A stretch of 64,000 bases of DNA from Iodobacter fluviatilis (GTDB lineage: Bacteria; Pseudomonadota; Gammaproteobacteria; Burkholderiales; Chitinibacteraceae), in NCBI RefSeq assembly GCF_900451195.1, contig NZ_UGHR01000001.1, forward strand, positions 2,232,001 through 2,296,000. The letters are read 5' to 3'. This document shows positions 1 through 8,358 of the stretch, one piece after another (the first letter of the stretch is position 1; each line of letters starts with the position of its first letter). Under the pieces are notes generated by a model, which was not told the origin of the DNA, did not search any database, and was given only the letters and a program-made list of their open reading frames with translations. A program made the position numbers and the translations under genes.

Positions 1-141
1 CGGCCTGGTTTGCGCCCATTAACGGGTGTTCTGGATGAATGTGCGACCGATCTTTGGCTGCTCACTCATCCAGAATCCCGCCATCTGCGCCGCGTCGCTA
101 CGGTGTTTAGTCATTTGGCGCAAAATATTCAGCTGGACTGA
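1..141 (+). CDS. LysR-type regulator, C-terminal fragment
   Basis: An open frame runs from the first base to a TGA at 139-141 and encodes 46 residues. The tail, with TDLWLLTHPESRH and then RVATVFSHLAQ, is typical of the last strand and helix of a LysR effector-binding domain. The DNA-binding half lies outside the window. It converges on the DoxX-type gene, so it need not regulate it. Family assignment from a short tail is good but not certain. Confidence 0.7.
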   Translation, partial: RPGLRPLTGVLDECATDLWLLTHPESRHLRRVATVFSHLAQNIQLD

Positions 142-176
142 TTCATTTCGTGCCTTAGCGGATGCTTGTCACTGAA

Positions 177-584
177 TCAGTGAAGCAGAAAATGATGGCT
201 GCGTTTAAGTGTTAATACACCATCGGCCTGCAAATAAATAACGATGGATACCAAACATAGAAATAATGGATATTCCCAGCCCCCACCTGCACTGGTGTGA
301 ACCCAGCCATTGGGAAGATGTACCCATGTTGCCACGGCCATGATCGGCAATAACAGCAGTGCGATTTGCCGCGCATAAATGCCGAGCACCAGCGCAATCC
401 CGCCAAATAATTCTATGGTAAAGACCAGATACGCAAGGTTTGCAGGCAAACCAAGACTTGCAAAATACTGCGCGGTGCCCGGTAAGGTAAATACAAATAG
501 TTTGAGTAATGCATGGGCAATCCACATGATGCCAAAGCTGATGCGTAATAGGCTGTTACCAAGAAGTTGTGATTGAGTATGCAT
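177..584 (-). CDS. DoxX family membrane protein
   Basis: A 135-residue protein with four predicted hydrophobic helices, starting MHTQSQLLGNSLLRIS. The pattern of an early LLRISFG segment, ASLGLP and a central ELFGGIALVLG helix is typical of DoxX/DoxD membrane proteins, several of which are linked to thiol or quinone redox stress. The frame is open further upstream, but I chose the ATG at 582-584 because TGGAGA lies six bases before it and the homology begins there. The extra upstream codons look non-coding. The substrate is unknown. Transcription runs toward the LysR fragment. Confidence 0.85.
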   Translation of the reverse strand: MHTQSQLLGNSLLRISFGIMWIAHALLKLFVFTLPGTAQYFASLGLPANLAYLVFTIELFGGIALVLGIYARQIALLLLPIMAVATWVHLPNGWVHTSAGGGWEYPLFLCLVSIVIYLQADGVLTLKRSHHFLLH

Positions 585-742
585 TGCAAATCTCCATAGA
601 TTGGGTGTGGAATTGCAGTATCGCATTGCATTATTGCACCAAATATAGGCAAAAAGACAAGCATGCATTGCAATGACGCAATCATCAAGATTAAGCGTGT
701 TTATGATTTGATGGGGCTTGGAAAAGGACTGAGTCCATTGCA
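583..742. promoter_or_regulatory. Cluster of ATTGCA hexamers upstream of doxX-like gene
   Basis: Six plus-strand copies of ATTGCA begin at 583, 612, 625, 633, 667 and 737. The copy at 667 sits in the perfect 10-bp palindrome CATTGCAATG (666-675). Such clustering just upstream of a start suggests repeated operator half-sites, perhaps for the neighbouring LysR protein. The binding protein is a guess. Confidence 0.35.
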
Positions 743-1074
743 AGTGGATTGATCGTCAAAGGATATCAGTGGCTTCAATGTCTTACATGCTCACGGGGAA
801 TTTAGTAATGTTCTCGTTGTTGCTTCACCATCTTGCTAGGCTAGGCAATCGAGCTTCATCTATTGCTAAAGAATCAGAGGTAAGACGGAACTTCAACGTC
901 TGCAGGGCCCCAGCCTCAAAGCCTGTCATGGCTAGGTGTGGCATCGAAAGCGCAGCACACTTACACACGGCCGGTGCGTTGGAGGTTTAAGCTTAGCGGT
1001 ATCAAGTGATGCCTAACGTTTTACTCAGTCATGCGGCATCTGCACAGGGATGCATTGCCGCATGACTATAAAAA
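743..1074. other. Intergenic stretch with a hairpin beside the CMD gene
   Basis: No convincing gene is seen. A 73-codon plus-strand frame (769-990) has no Shine-Dalgarno and no recognisable protein features. Near the end, AGTCATGCGGC (1027-1037) and GCCGCATGACT (1057-1067) form a perfect 11-bp inverted repeat with a further GCATC/GATGC pairing inside. It lies just past the stop of the minus-strand CMD gene and may act as its terminator, although no clear T-run follows on that strand. Confidence 0.4.
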
Positions 1075-1611
1075 TTAAGCCAATGTGACTTTTGGAAAGT
1101 CGATTTCAAGGCGGCTGGCTTTACCCAAAATATTGGTCAAGATATTCATACCGACATGGGTAATGATTTCGACGATGTCGCCATCACTAAAGCCTGCATT
1201 GCGCGCTTCGATGAGCTCGGCGGTGGTGATATCCCCGTTGTGCTCGGCCAGTGAGCGCGCTAATTTCACTGCGATGGCAGCTTTGGCATCTTGGCTGGTT
1301 CCGGCACGGTTGGCCGCGATTTCATCGCCATTCAAACCGGCTTTGCTACCAAGCGCGGTGTGGGCGGACAGGCAATATTCGCAAGAGTTTTGCTGCGCTA
1401 AAGCCAATGCAATGCGCTCTCTGGTTTGCAGATCTAGGCTGCCACCTTTGGCAATGCCATGTAGGCCGAGGAAGGAGGTCAGGGCAACCGGTGAATTAGC
1501 AAATACTCTTAAGAAGTTTGGCACCACGCCCAATTGGGCGTGAATTGCGTCGAACAATGCTTGTTGTTCAGAAGAGGCAGTTTCAGTCGTGACAACATGG
1601 ATGCGGCTCAT
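1075..1611 (-). CDS. Carboxymuconolactone decarboxylase / AhpD-like protein
   Basis: A 178-residue cytosolic protein of the AhpD-like fold. The diagnostic CEYC (Cys77, Cys80) followed by His84 is the redox and proton-relay motif of peroxidase-type members of the carboxymuconolactone decarboxylase family. The following TALGSKAGLNGDEI and the C-terminal helices fit the all-alpha fold. Family members reduce peroxides or decarboxylate lactones; this motif favours peroxidase-like activity. It is divergent from the LysR gene at 1740 with 128 bp between the starts, the usual arrangement of a LysR protein controlling its neighbour. The exact substrate cannot be read from sequence. Confidence 0.85.
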   Translation of the reverse strand: MSRIHVVTTETASSEQQALFDAIHAQLGVVPNFLRVFANSPVALTSFLGLHGIAKGGSLDLQTRERIALALAQQNSCEYCLSAHTALGSKAGLNGDEIAANRAGTSQDAKAAIAVKLARSLAEHNGDITTAELIEARNAGFSDGDIVEIITHVGMNILTNILGKASRLEIDFPKVTLA

Positions 1612-1739
1612 GATTTTTTTCCATTTAGTTTTAGAGTTTCGCTTGGTGTTGAGCGAATGAGTGCATTTTGCAGAAAATCACTTGAGAGAAGAATAGCCAT
1701 GTATCACAATAGATTGTTGCTAAATTAGGAATAAATGCG

Positions 1740-2639
1740 ATGGATCGATTTCACCAAATGAGCGTGTATGTGGCGGTCGCTGAAACGGAAAGTTTTGCTG
1801 CCGGAGCGCGTAAACTCGGCATGTCGCCACCGGCAGTTACGCGGGCTGTTGCGGCGCTGGAAGATGATTTAGGTGTGAAGTTACTCAATCGAACCACGCG
1901 TTATGTGAGGGCAACCGATGCCGGTTTGCGCTATTTGGACGATGCACGGCGGATTTTGGCTGAAGTGCAAGAGGCCGATGAGGTTGCCGCTGGGGTGAAT
2001 GCGGAGCCGCGTGGGCATTTGGTGGTTACAGCGCCTGTTTTGTTTGGCCAGCAGTTTGTAATGCCAAGTGTGGTGGGGTTTTTACGGCGTTATCCGGATG
2101 TAGATGTGTCGGCGCTGTTTCTGGATAGAGTGGTGAATATGCTGGAAGAAGGCGTGGATGTAGGCATTCGTATCGGCCCCTTGCCAGATAGCTCGATGCG
2201 GGCAATACGGGTGGGGCAAGTGCGGCGAGTGTTGTGCGCATCGCCAGAGTATTTAGCGCAACAGGGCATCCCTAATACGCCGGCTGATTTGCTCAAACAT
2301 CAAATTGTAGCGGCCAGTAGCATAAGCCCAACCATCGAATGGAAATTTGGCGACGATGACGCTAATAAGGCGATTCGCATCAAACCGCGGCTAACGGTGA
2401 CGAGTAACGATGGTGCGATTGCCGCAGTGCGCCATGGTGCAGGGATTACCCGCTTATTGTCGTACCAAGTGGCAGGATTATTGCAAAGTGGCGAATTAAA
2501 AACCGTGCTTGGCGAGTTTGAGGCCAAACCCTTACCGATTCATATTGTGCATCGTGAAGGCCGGCATGGTTCAGCCAAGATTCGTGCCTTTGTCGACTTC
2601 ATGGCGCAAGCCTTAAAAGAAAATAGTGCATTAAATTGA
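1740..2639 (+). CDS. LysR-family transcriptional regulator
   Basis: A full-length 299-residue LysR regulator. The winged helix-turn-helix lies at about residues 1-60 (MDRFHQMSVYVAVAETESFA, then SPPAVTRAVAALE, then LLNRTTR). The effector domain runs from about 90 onward. The N-terminus resembles the CrgA/AaeR-like group that often controls stress or aromatic-compound genes. The ATG follows AGGA by about ten bases. It is transcribed away from the CMD/AhpD-like gene and probably controls it from the shared 128-bp region. The ligand is unknown. Confidence 0.92.
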   Translation: MDRFHQMSVYVAVAETESFAAGARKLGMSPPAVTRAVAALEDDLGVKLLNRTTRYVRATDAGLRYLDDARRILAEVQEADEVAAGVNAEPRGHLVVTAPVLFGQQFVMPSVVGFLRRYPDVDVSALFLDRVVNMLEEGVDVGIRIGPLPDSSMRAIRVGQVRRVLCASPEYLAQQGIPNTPADLLKHQIVAASSISPTIEWKFGDDDANKAIRIKPRLTVTSNDGAIAAVRHGAGITRLLSYQVAGLLQSGELKTVLGEFEAKPLPIHIVHREGRHGSAKIRAFVDFMAQALKENSALN

Positions 2640-3062
2640 TGCGCTGCTGTGATGATTGCAGGAGGTCATCTAATCTGATGAAGTCCAATACCTGATGGCT
2701 AACAGCCTTTTGATTTTAAAAGCCGGTACCGATAGATCAGCCATGGCAGGCATATTTCAGCCTTGGTTTGAGGAGTGAAAATGCCTGCCAGAAGGGGAGC
2801 TCACATCATTGACCACGCTGGCAATGATTTGAGCATGGGGAGGCATTGAATCTTTAATACCGCTAGTTTCTGCTGCTTGCCATAGTGCCACATGAATGCA
2901 GAAGTAAACTTGATTAATAGGATTAAAATCGCCGTATAGATACGAAAATATAAAGCGAAAATAATGTCCCAATTTAAGATAAATTCGGCCATTATTTTTA
3001 TATCTTATCTATTTTTTATCCCGGATTAGGTGGTGGCCTTTAGTTTTAAAGCAGTGATTAAC
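2640..3062. other. Intergenic stretch without a recognised gene
   Basis: This 423-bp stretch becomes AT-rich toward 2900-3040. Two overlapping minus-strand frames of 63 and 71 codons occur (2801-2992 and 2757-2972), but neither has a ribosome-binding site or recognisable features. No clear terminator is visible for either flanking gene, which converge here. A decayed gene is possible but unproven. Confidence 0.4.
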
Positions 3063-3785
3063 TTAAGCAGGCTGGCGTGTTGCTGCTAATACAATTTCCC
3101 GTACACATACATTTTGAGGCTGATGATAAGCATAGCTGATTGCTTGGGCGATATCATTTGCGGCCAGTACGCCGCCCATGCCGTCTTTCCATTCTTCATA
3201 ACCGGCCTTGATCGCCTCATCCGTGGTGTGGCTGAGTAGCTCGGTTTCAACGGCACCCGGTGCAATAGTTATTACGCGCACATCGCTACCGGCCACTTCT
3301 TCACGCAGGTTTTCTGAGATGGCGTGTACAGCAAACTTACTGCCGCAATAGGCGACGTGGCTGGGGAAAGTTTTACGGCCAGCAATCGAGCTGATATTGA
3401 TAATGGTACCGTGCTTGCGTGCCACCATCCCTGCGAGCACCGCATGAATGCCATTAAGCAGTCCTTTCACGTTGACATCAAACATGCTGTCCCATTCTGC
3501 CGGGTTTTGCTTGCTCATCTCGCCTAATAACATCATGCCTGCGTTATTAATAATGCCGTCGGCTGGGCCAAACGCTGCTTCAGCTTCTTGCACTGCAGCC
3601 AGCAGCGCGGCGCGATCGGTAATATCTACTGCTTTGCATAGGGTGTTGGGCAGGTTTAATGCTTGCAGGCGATCCAGACGACGCGCCAGCAATAAGAGCG
3701 GATGCCCCTGGCTGGAGAGTAAGCGTGCCGTGGCTGCACCAATGCCGGAGCTTGCGCCAGTAATAATAATCAGAGCTTTTGTCAT
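3063..3785 (-). CDS. Short-chain dehydrogenase/reductase
   Basis: A 240-residue classical SDR oxidoreductase. The nucleotide-binding motif TGASSGIG is at 9-16, NNAG at 80-83, and the catalytic Ser-Tyr-Lys set is ISS (about 132-133), Tyr146 and Lys150 in AYCGSK. An ARR pair near the end of the second strand (about 34-36) suggests NADP(H) preference. Length and motifs match NADP-dependent 3-hydroxy acid or alcohol dehydrogenases such as YdfG-like proteins. It is divergent from the LysR gene at 3951, which probably regulates it. The substrate is not determinable. Confidence 0.92.
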   Translation of the reverse strand: MTKALIIITGASSGIGAATARLLSSQGHPLLLLARRLDRLQALNLPNTLCKAVDITDRAALLAAVQEAEAAFGPADGIINNAGMMLLGEMSKQNPAEWDSMFDVNVKGLLNGIHAVLAGMVARKHGTIINISSIAGRKTFPSHVAYCGSKFAVHAISENLREEVAGSDVRVITIAPGAVETELLSHTTDEAIKAGYEEWKDGMGGVLAANDIAQAISYAYHQPQNVCVREIVLAATRQPA

Positions 3786-3950
3786 GTTTTGCCTCGTATC
3801 GGTAAAGTAGATGGCTTCCTTGCTTCAGCAACTCAATTATCGTGTGTAACTGGCTTGTTTAGGCAGGTAAGCAATGCAATGACGCTAGTTTAGTCAGGGC
3901 CTGTTAGAATGAAAAATACTTAATTCCTCTCTCAGCTATCGGTATTTTCT

Positions 3951-4778
3951 ATGGATATCCGTCAACTTAAAGCGTTTATTGTGGTGTTTGAAGAGCGCAA
4001 TATTACGCAGGCCGCTCAGCGCTTATACCTTAGCCAGCCTACTTTATCTGCCACCTTGCGCCAGTTGGAAGACGATCTGGGCGCGGTGCTGTTTATTCGG
4101 CAAGCCCGCGGTGTAGAGGCTACGGAAGAGGCGCGGCTTTTGTATCCTCAGGCCCGGCGTCTGGTTGATCAGGCCGCGGCGCTCAGCGGGCAATTTCGTC
4201 AGCGTCAGCAGCGCATGCCGCTGGAGCTGGGGATTGATGATGATTTGGGGGCGAGCCAGATTGAGCGTTTTCTGAGTAAAGCGGCGCAAGCCTCACCGGC
4301 TATTTTGCTTAATATTCAAGCGGGTTGCTGTGGCGATGCCAGGCTGGCTGCGGAGGAATCACGCTGTGAAGATGAGCTGTTTTTGCCGCTATGGGAAGAA
4401 GCCTTTGTTTTGGCGCTGCCAGAGCGCCATCCTTTGCTGGCGGCACCTTTGCTGGAAATGGCGCATTTGGCGCAAGTCGGGTGGATTAGCTGCCCGACGC
4501 ATTCATCACACCAAAGGTTATTGGCTTTACATGGGGAAAACAGCCTAGGGCTGAGCTTTGCGGCGCAGGCGGGAAGCCTTACCTTAGCTGCTCGTATGGT
4601 TGCTGCAGGGGTAGGAGTGGCGCTCTTGCCTGAATCCTTGCTTGTGGATCATCCTCGGATTTGCATTCGCCCCATCACAGGGCCCTCTTTAACGCGGCGT
4701 GTGGGCTTGTGCTACGCAGCGCAAGCTTTAGAAATCCCTGCGGTGCAGGCATTACACGCTTTTTTACAAAGTGATTAA
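3951..4778 (+). CDS. LysR-family transcriptional regulator, short form
   Basis: A 275-residue LysR regulator. The helix-turn-helix occupies about residues 1-58 (MDIRQLKAFIVVFEERNITQ, then LSQPTLSATLRQLE). The effector domain is about 20 residues shorter than usual but ends normally. The 165-bp gap to the divergent SDR gene contains the likely shared promoter and operator. It resembles CynR/CbbR-like regulators, but I cannot name an effector. Codon use matches its neighbours. Confidence 0.9.
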   Translation: MDIRQLKAFIVVFEERNITQAAQRLYLSQPTLSATLRQLEDDLGAVLFIRQARGVEATEEARLLYPQARRLVDQAAALSGQFRQRQQRMPLELGIDDDLGASQIERFLSKAAQASPAILLNIQAGCCGDARLAAEESRCEDELFLPLWEEAFVLALPERHPLLAAPLLEMAHLAQVGWISCPTHSSHQRLLALHGENSLGLSFAAQAGSLTLAARMVAAGVGVALLPESLLVDHPRICIRPITGPSLTRRVGLCYAAQALEIPAVQALHAFLQSD

Positions 4779-4807
4779 TTAAAATAATAACGGCGTACCC
4801 ATGCACG

Positions 4808-5581
4808 CTAGGGCTGCCAGTCCTGATAGGGCTTATGGACTTTGACATAAGCTTTTTGTAATTCACCACTGGCACGAGCGGCGGCGATGGCTTTGCTTAT
4901 TGCATTGTTTACAAAATCGCCCCGCTGATTGCAGGATAAAAACAGTACATCTGGATAATCATCAAAATGGGCGCGGTGGATTTGATTGAGTTTGAATTTT
5001 TTAATAATGTAATCTGCTTCTTCCTGCGCCCAGATGAGTGAATCAATTCGCCCGGCATTTAGTTTTTTGAGAGATTGTTCTAAATTAACGACGCTTTTCG
5101 TTGGGAATCCCCAATTCACGGGGGGCGCTTCAATTGAATATTTGGCGAGATTGGCTACTTTTAAAATATCTTCTTTGGTCAGTGGTTTTTTGCCGAATGT
5201 ATAAAGCACAAAGCTGACTTTTCCTAGCATTTCTTTTGAAAACTGATAGGGCGTAAAGTTATCTGCGCCTTCGCTGATTTTCATAATTGGGAATCGAAAG
5301 TCGGCATTTTTATTGTTGGTATCAAGATAAAATCGTTTCACCGGCTCAATGCTGATGCTGATCTTGCCTTCTGGATAATATTTATTGATGGTTTTTAATA
5401 AATCAGGGAATGGGCCGGTCTCTGCATTTTCTAAAATTTCGGGCAAAAAAACCGCCACACCATGGATATCAGGGTTGTTGATCGGCAAGCTGTCCGGTGT
5501 GATTGTGCCATTACAGGCAAAGGCTGATCCTGCTGCTAATCCTATTGCAAGCAGGCCTATTTTAAATCGCATTCTGATCAT
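4808..5581 (-). CDS. Periplasmic solute-binding protein-like (family 3)
   Basis: A 257-residue secreted protein with a type I signal peptide (about 1-22, hydrophobic GLLAIGLAAGSAFA). The remainder has the size and bilobal pattern of family 3 extracellular solute-binding proteins, including a hinge-type stretch NLEQSLKKLNAGRIDSLIW. No ABC permease or ATPase genes are adjacent. It may be an orphan receptor or an amino-acid-binding protein. Two other orphan proteins of this class occur in the window (18171-18920 and 43945-44715). The ligand is unknown. Confidence 0.75.
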   Translation of the reverse strand: MIRMRFKIGLLAIGLAAGSAFACNGTITPDSLPINNPDIHGVAVFLPEILENAETGPFPDLLKTINKYYPEGKISISIEPVKRFYLDTNNKNADFRFPIMKISEGADNFTPYQFSKEMLGKVSFVLYTFGKKPLTKEDILKVANLAKYSIEAPPVNWGFPTKSVVNLEQSLKKLNAGRIDSLIWAQEEADYIIKKFKLNQIHRAHFDDYPDVLFLSCNQRGDFVNNAISKAIAAARASGELQKAYVKVHKPYQDWQP

Positions 5582-5681
5582 GGTAGCACCCTCAGTCGTT
5601 GTCCTGATTGATCTTAGTGCATCATGCCGGTTTATTTAATCTGTCATTTTAAAAGTGGATGGTTTTTATTTCTTGCCCATA

Positions 5682-5710
5682 AAAAATGCGGCCTTGAAGG
5701 CCGCATTTTT
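5682..5710. terminator. Bidirectional intrinsic terminator
   Basis: The stem ATGCGGCC/GGCCGCAT encloses a short TTGAA loop and is flanked by an A-run on the left and a T-run on the right. It lies about 50 bp past the stop of the minus-strand asparaginase gene and is its likely terminator. Confidence 0.9.
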
Positions 5711-5759
5711 ATACTTAGAAATAAGCTTCGCTGCATGAAATGCAGCGGAGGCTATTTGC

Positions 5760-6827
5760 TTAGTAGGTGTAAAACATGCGTTGAATTTCTTTACTATCTT
5801 TGGTTTTAGTCAGCGCCAGCATTAGCAGGATGCGGGCTTTTTGCGGGGTGAGGGTATCCGATACGGTGAAATCGGTTTTGTCATCGTCATTTTCGCCGCC
5901 ACGTACAGTCGGGCCATTGCCCACGCGAGATGAGCGATTAATGTGGATGCCTTTTTGACGCAGCTCGGTTAGACGGGTGCGAACCGGAGTGGATAAGCTG
6001 CCATCTCCTGTGCCTGCATAAACAATACCCACGTCGCCAGCAGCGGCAAAGGCATCAATTGCAAGGGTGTTGGCATTGGCTGAGCCGTAAGCAATATCCA
6101 CGGCAGGCAGTGTTTCTAACTTACTTACATCGAATTCGGTTTCGCTGGTGTGCTTACGGGTGCTGCTACGGTAAAACTTAGCCTGGCCCGATACCATATA
6201 GCCTAGGCTGCCAAGCTCTGGTGCTCTGAAGGTATTGCCTGTCATGGTGTTGGTTTTGGTGACATCGCGTGCGCCTTGAATTTCGTCATTCAAGGATACC
6301 AAGACACCCTGGCCAACGGCTTCTTTGCTGCCTGCCAGTGCCACTGCATTATAAAGATTGATCGGGCCATCTGCGCTGATCGCTGTGGCAGGGCGCATTG
6401 CACCCACGATCACCACAGGTTTTTTGCTTTTAACAACTAAGTTCAGAAAATAAGCCGTTTCTTCGATGGTATCGGTGCCGTGGGTAATGACCACGCCGTC
6501 TACATCGGATTTTTTCAGTACTTCATTTACGCGCTTGGCAAGCTTCAGCCAGTGCTCATTGCTCATGTTTTCGCTGGCGATCTGGAAAACTTGCTCGCCT
6601 TTTACCTGCGCTACTTTTTGTAATTCTGGCACGGCTTCAATCAGGCGTTCCACACCAATTTTAGCTGCGGTGTAACCCACAGTTGTGGTGCTGGTTGCAC
6701 CCGTACCTGCGATGGTGCCGCCTGTTGCAAGGATCATGACATTGGGAAGTTTGTCTGCTGCATTGGCAGTAAAAGCGGCACAAATAAGGGTAAGGGTAAG
6801 ACCCGTTTTAACGCATTGATTAAGCAT
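5760..6827 (-). CDS. ansB: Type II L-asparaginase, periplasmic
   Basis: A 355-residue L-asparaginase that hydrolyses asparagine to aspartate and ammonia. A cleavable signal peptide (about 1-23, ending TANA) directs it to the periplasm. The first catalytic motif ILATGGTIAG places the nucleophile at Thr38, and the second, HGTDTIEET, gives Thr118-Asp119. Length and both motifs match the high-affinity periplasmic type II enzymes (E. coli AnsB). The ATG is preceded by GGAGAAAGG. A terminator follows at 5682-5710. It is apparently monocistronic. Glutaminase side activity is possible in this family. Confidence 0.95.
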   Translation of the reverse strand: MLNQCVKTGLTLTLICAAFTANAADKLPNVMILATGGTIAGTGATSTTTVGYTAAKIGVERLIEAVPELQKVAQVKGEQVFQIASENMSNEHWLKLAKRVNEVLKKSDVDGVVITHGTDTIEETAYFLNLVVKSKKPVVIVGAMRPATAISADGPINLYNAVALAGSKEAVGQGVLVSLNDEIQGARDVTKTNTMTGNTFRAPELGSLGYMVSGQAKFYRSSTRKHTSETEFDVSKLETLPAVDIAYGSANANTLAIDAFAAAGDVGIVYAGTGDGSLSTPVRTRLTELRQKGIHINRSSRVGNGPTVRGGENDDDKTDFTVSDTLTPQKARILLMLALTKTKDSKEIQRMFYTY

Positions 6828-6980
6828 GCCTTTCTCCAGACTGGGGCGCAGCCAAGTGTTTGACTGCGCTGACCCATTGATAAGTTACTGCAGATTTACA
6901 GTGGTTGATGATGATGCTCTGGTAAAGAGGCAAGCGTATATGGATAGAATACCTGATAGGGAAATCTACTACATGGACGT

Positions 6981-7922
6981 TTAAAGTGTCTTTAATTTTC
7001 CCTGAAATTCCCGGATTGTTTTGTATCCCTTTTCTTGCATGATCAGGGCCAGCTCGGCTTTCAGGCGTTCAAAAATTTCTGGTCCCTGCTCATACAGAGC
7101 GGTGCCTATCTGCACAATGCTGGCACCCGCTAATAAATGCATAAAGACATGTTCACCGGTATTGACACCCCCGCAGCCAATAATTGATTTTTTAGGGCAG
7201 CGTTGGTAAAACGCGTTTACATTGGCCAGTGCCGTTGGTAAAACGTATTCACCGCCGATACCACCAAAGCCTTGTTTGGGTTTGATCAGTACGGTTTCGC
7301 TTTCCATATCAATCATCAGGCCATTACCAATTGAATTAATGCAGGTAATGAAATTGACTTTTTCATAACGGTTCAGGATATCGGCCACTTCATCAAAATG
7401 CGCGATATCAAAATACGGTGGAAGTTTTACCCCAAATGGGCGTGAATAAGCCGAGCTGATTTCTGCCAGAACCACATCAAGTGCATCAAAGTCGTAGGCT
7501 ATTTGCGCCTTGCCTGGCACATTAGGGCAGCTTAAATTTAGCTCTAATAATGCGGGGGTATAGGCATCTTGTATTTGCGCAACAATCGTTAAATTGTCAT
7601 CCAGCGTTAATCCGGCCACAGAAAAAAAGAGTGGTTTATTTTCATAATCATGCCGCTCGGCATAATCCAGATAATATTGATGCCCTTCATTGGGCAGCCC
7701 CATAGAGTTAATGCTGCCCATGGTCAGAGTATGGTAGCGGGGCTCAGGGTTGCCATCACGGCGCAATAAGGTGCAGCTTTTAGTAACCATTGCGCCAGCT
7801 TCACTTTCTGCGAGCGCATGAAGCTGACTGTTTACATTGCACCAAACGCCAGACGCGTTCATGAGCGGTGCGGTCAGGGGGCGTCCAAGGAAAAAGGTTG
7901 AGAGGTCGAGCATGGTCGGCAT
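6981..7922 (-). CDS. pyrD: Dihydroorotate dehydrogenase, class 1A type
   Basis: A 313-residue flavin-dependent TIM-barrel enzyme. The stretch LELNLSCPNVPGK with active-site Cys132 and Lys48 in VTKSC are the signature of class 1A (fumarate-linked, cytosolic) dihydroorotate dehydrogenases such as Lactococcus PyrDA. The GCGGV and GASIVQIGTAL segments near the C-terminus bind the FMN phosphate. It should oxidise dihydroorotate to orotate for pyrimidine synthesis. Most proteobacteria use the membrane-bound quinone-linked class 2 enzyme, so this may be an extra or transferred copy. The start could be the ATG at 7922 or at 7913; neither has a strong Shine-Dalgarno. Confidence 0.88.
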   Translation of the reverse strand: MPTMLDLSTFFLGRPLTAPLMNASGVWCNVNSQLHALAESEAGAMVTKSCTLLRRDGNPEPRYHTLTMGSINSMGLPNEGHQYYLDYAERHDYENKPLFFSVAGLTLDDNLTIVAQIQDAYTPALLELNLSCPNVPGKAQIAYDFDALDVVLAEISSAYSRPFGVKLPPYFDIAHFDEVADILNRYEKVNFITCINSIGNGLMIDMESETVLIKPKQGFGGIGGEYVLPTALANVNAFYQRCPKKSIIGCGGVNTGEHVFMHLLAGASIVQIGTALYEQGPEIFERLKAELALIMQEKGYKTIREFQGKLKTL

Positions 7923-8358
7923 CCGCAGGTGTTTATGTCAGAGCAATCATAAAATAGGGATTTGATAAAGAGTGTGCGCGATATCAAGAAATGTGGCGAA
8001 TTGCGCTTGTTTTTAATTGGCGGCGGCCAGGTTTTTAGCTGTTTTGTTAATTGTTAACAATTAAAACGAGGGAAAGTCATTTTTATGATGTGGATCACGG
8101 TGTGTTGAGGCTGGGGGGTGTGGCGAAAATGGATTGAATTGATTTTGCTGAATTTAAAATGTGCGTTTCAAGGAGTATGACATAGGGATGGTGATGGGTC
8201 TGCATTTAAGGAAGTAAGATTTTGATGTAAGAAAAAATAATCGGCTTGATAAATACACTGTTAAATAAAAAGAATAGGGCCAATACGCTGTTTGAGATGG
8301 CTTATTTGTGATTGATTAATCTTTATGATGATTTACTTATATTTCATTCTGGGCTGTT
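7923..8358. other. AT-rich intergenic stretch between two minus-strand genes
   Basis: No gene is seen in these 436 bp. The region must hold the promoter of the dihydroorotate dehydrogenase gene. Its main feature is a perfect palindrome annotated separately (8047-8064). No clear terminator for the diguanylate cyclase gene would be expected here, because that gene ends at 8359 and transcribes into this stretch; none is obvious. Confidence 0.4.
8047..8064. promoter_or_regulatory. Perfect 18-bp palindrome, candidate operator
   Basis: TTAATTGTTAACAATTAA is perfectly self-complementary and is flanked by GTTTT and AAAC. It lies 125-143 bp upstream of the pyrD-type start. It looks like a site for a dimeric regulator (a MarR- or GntR-type protein would fit), but no regulator is identified. 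Confidence 0.4.

Noticed and set aside
769..990. 73-codon plus-strand frame
   Set aside because: No ribosome-binding site and no recognisable protein features; probably chance.
2757..2992. Two overlapping minus-strand frames of 63 and 71 codons
   Set aside because: AT-rich, no Shine-Dalgarno, no recognised family.
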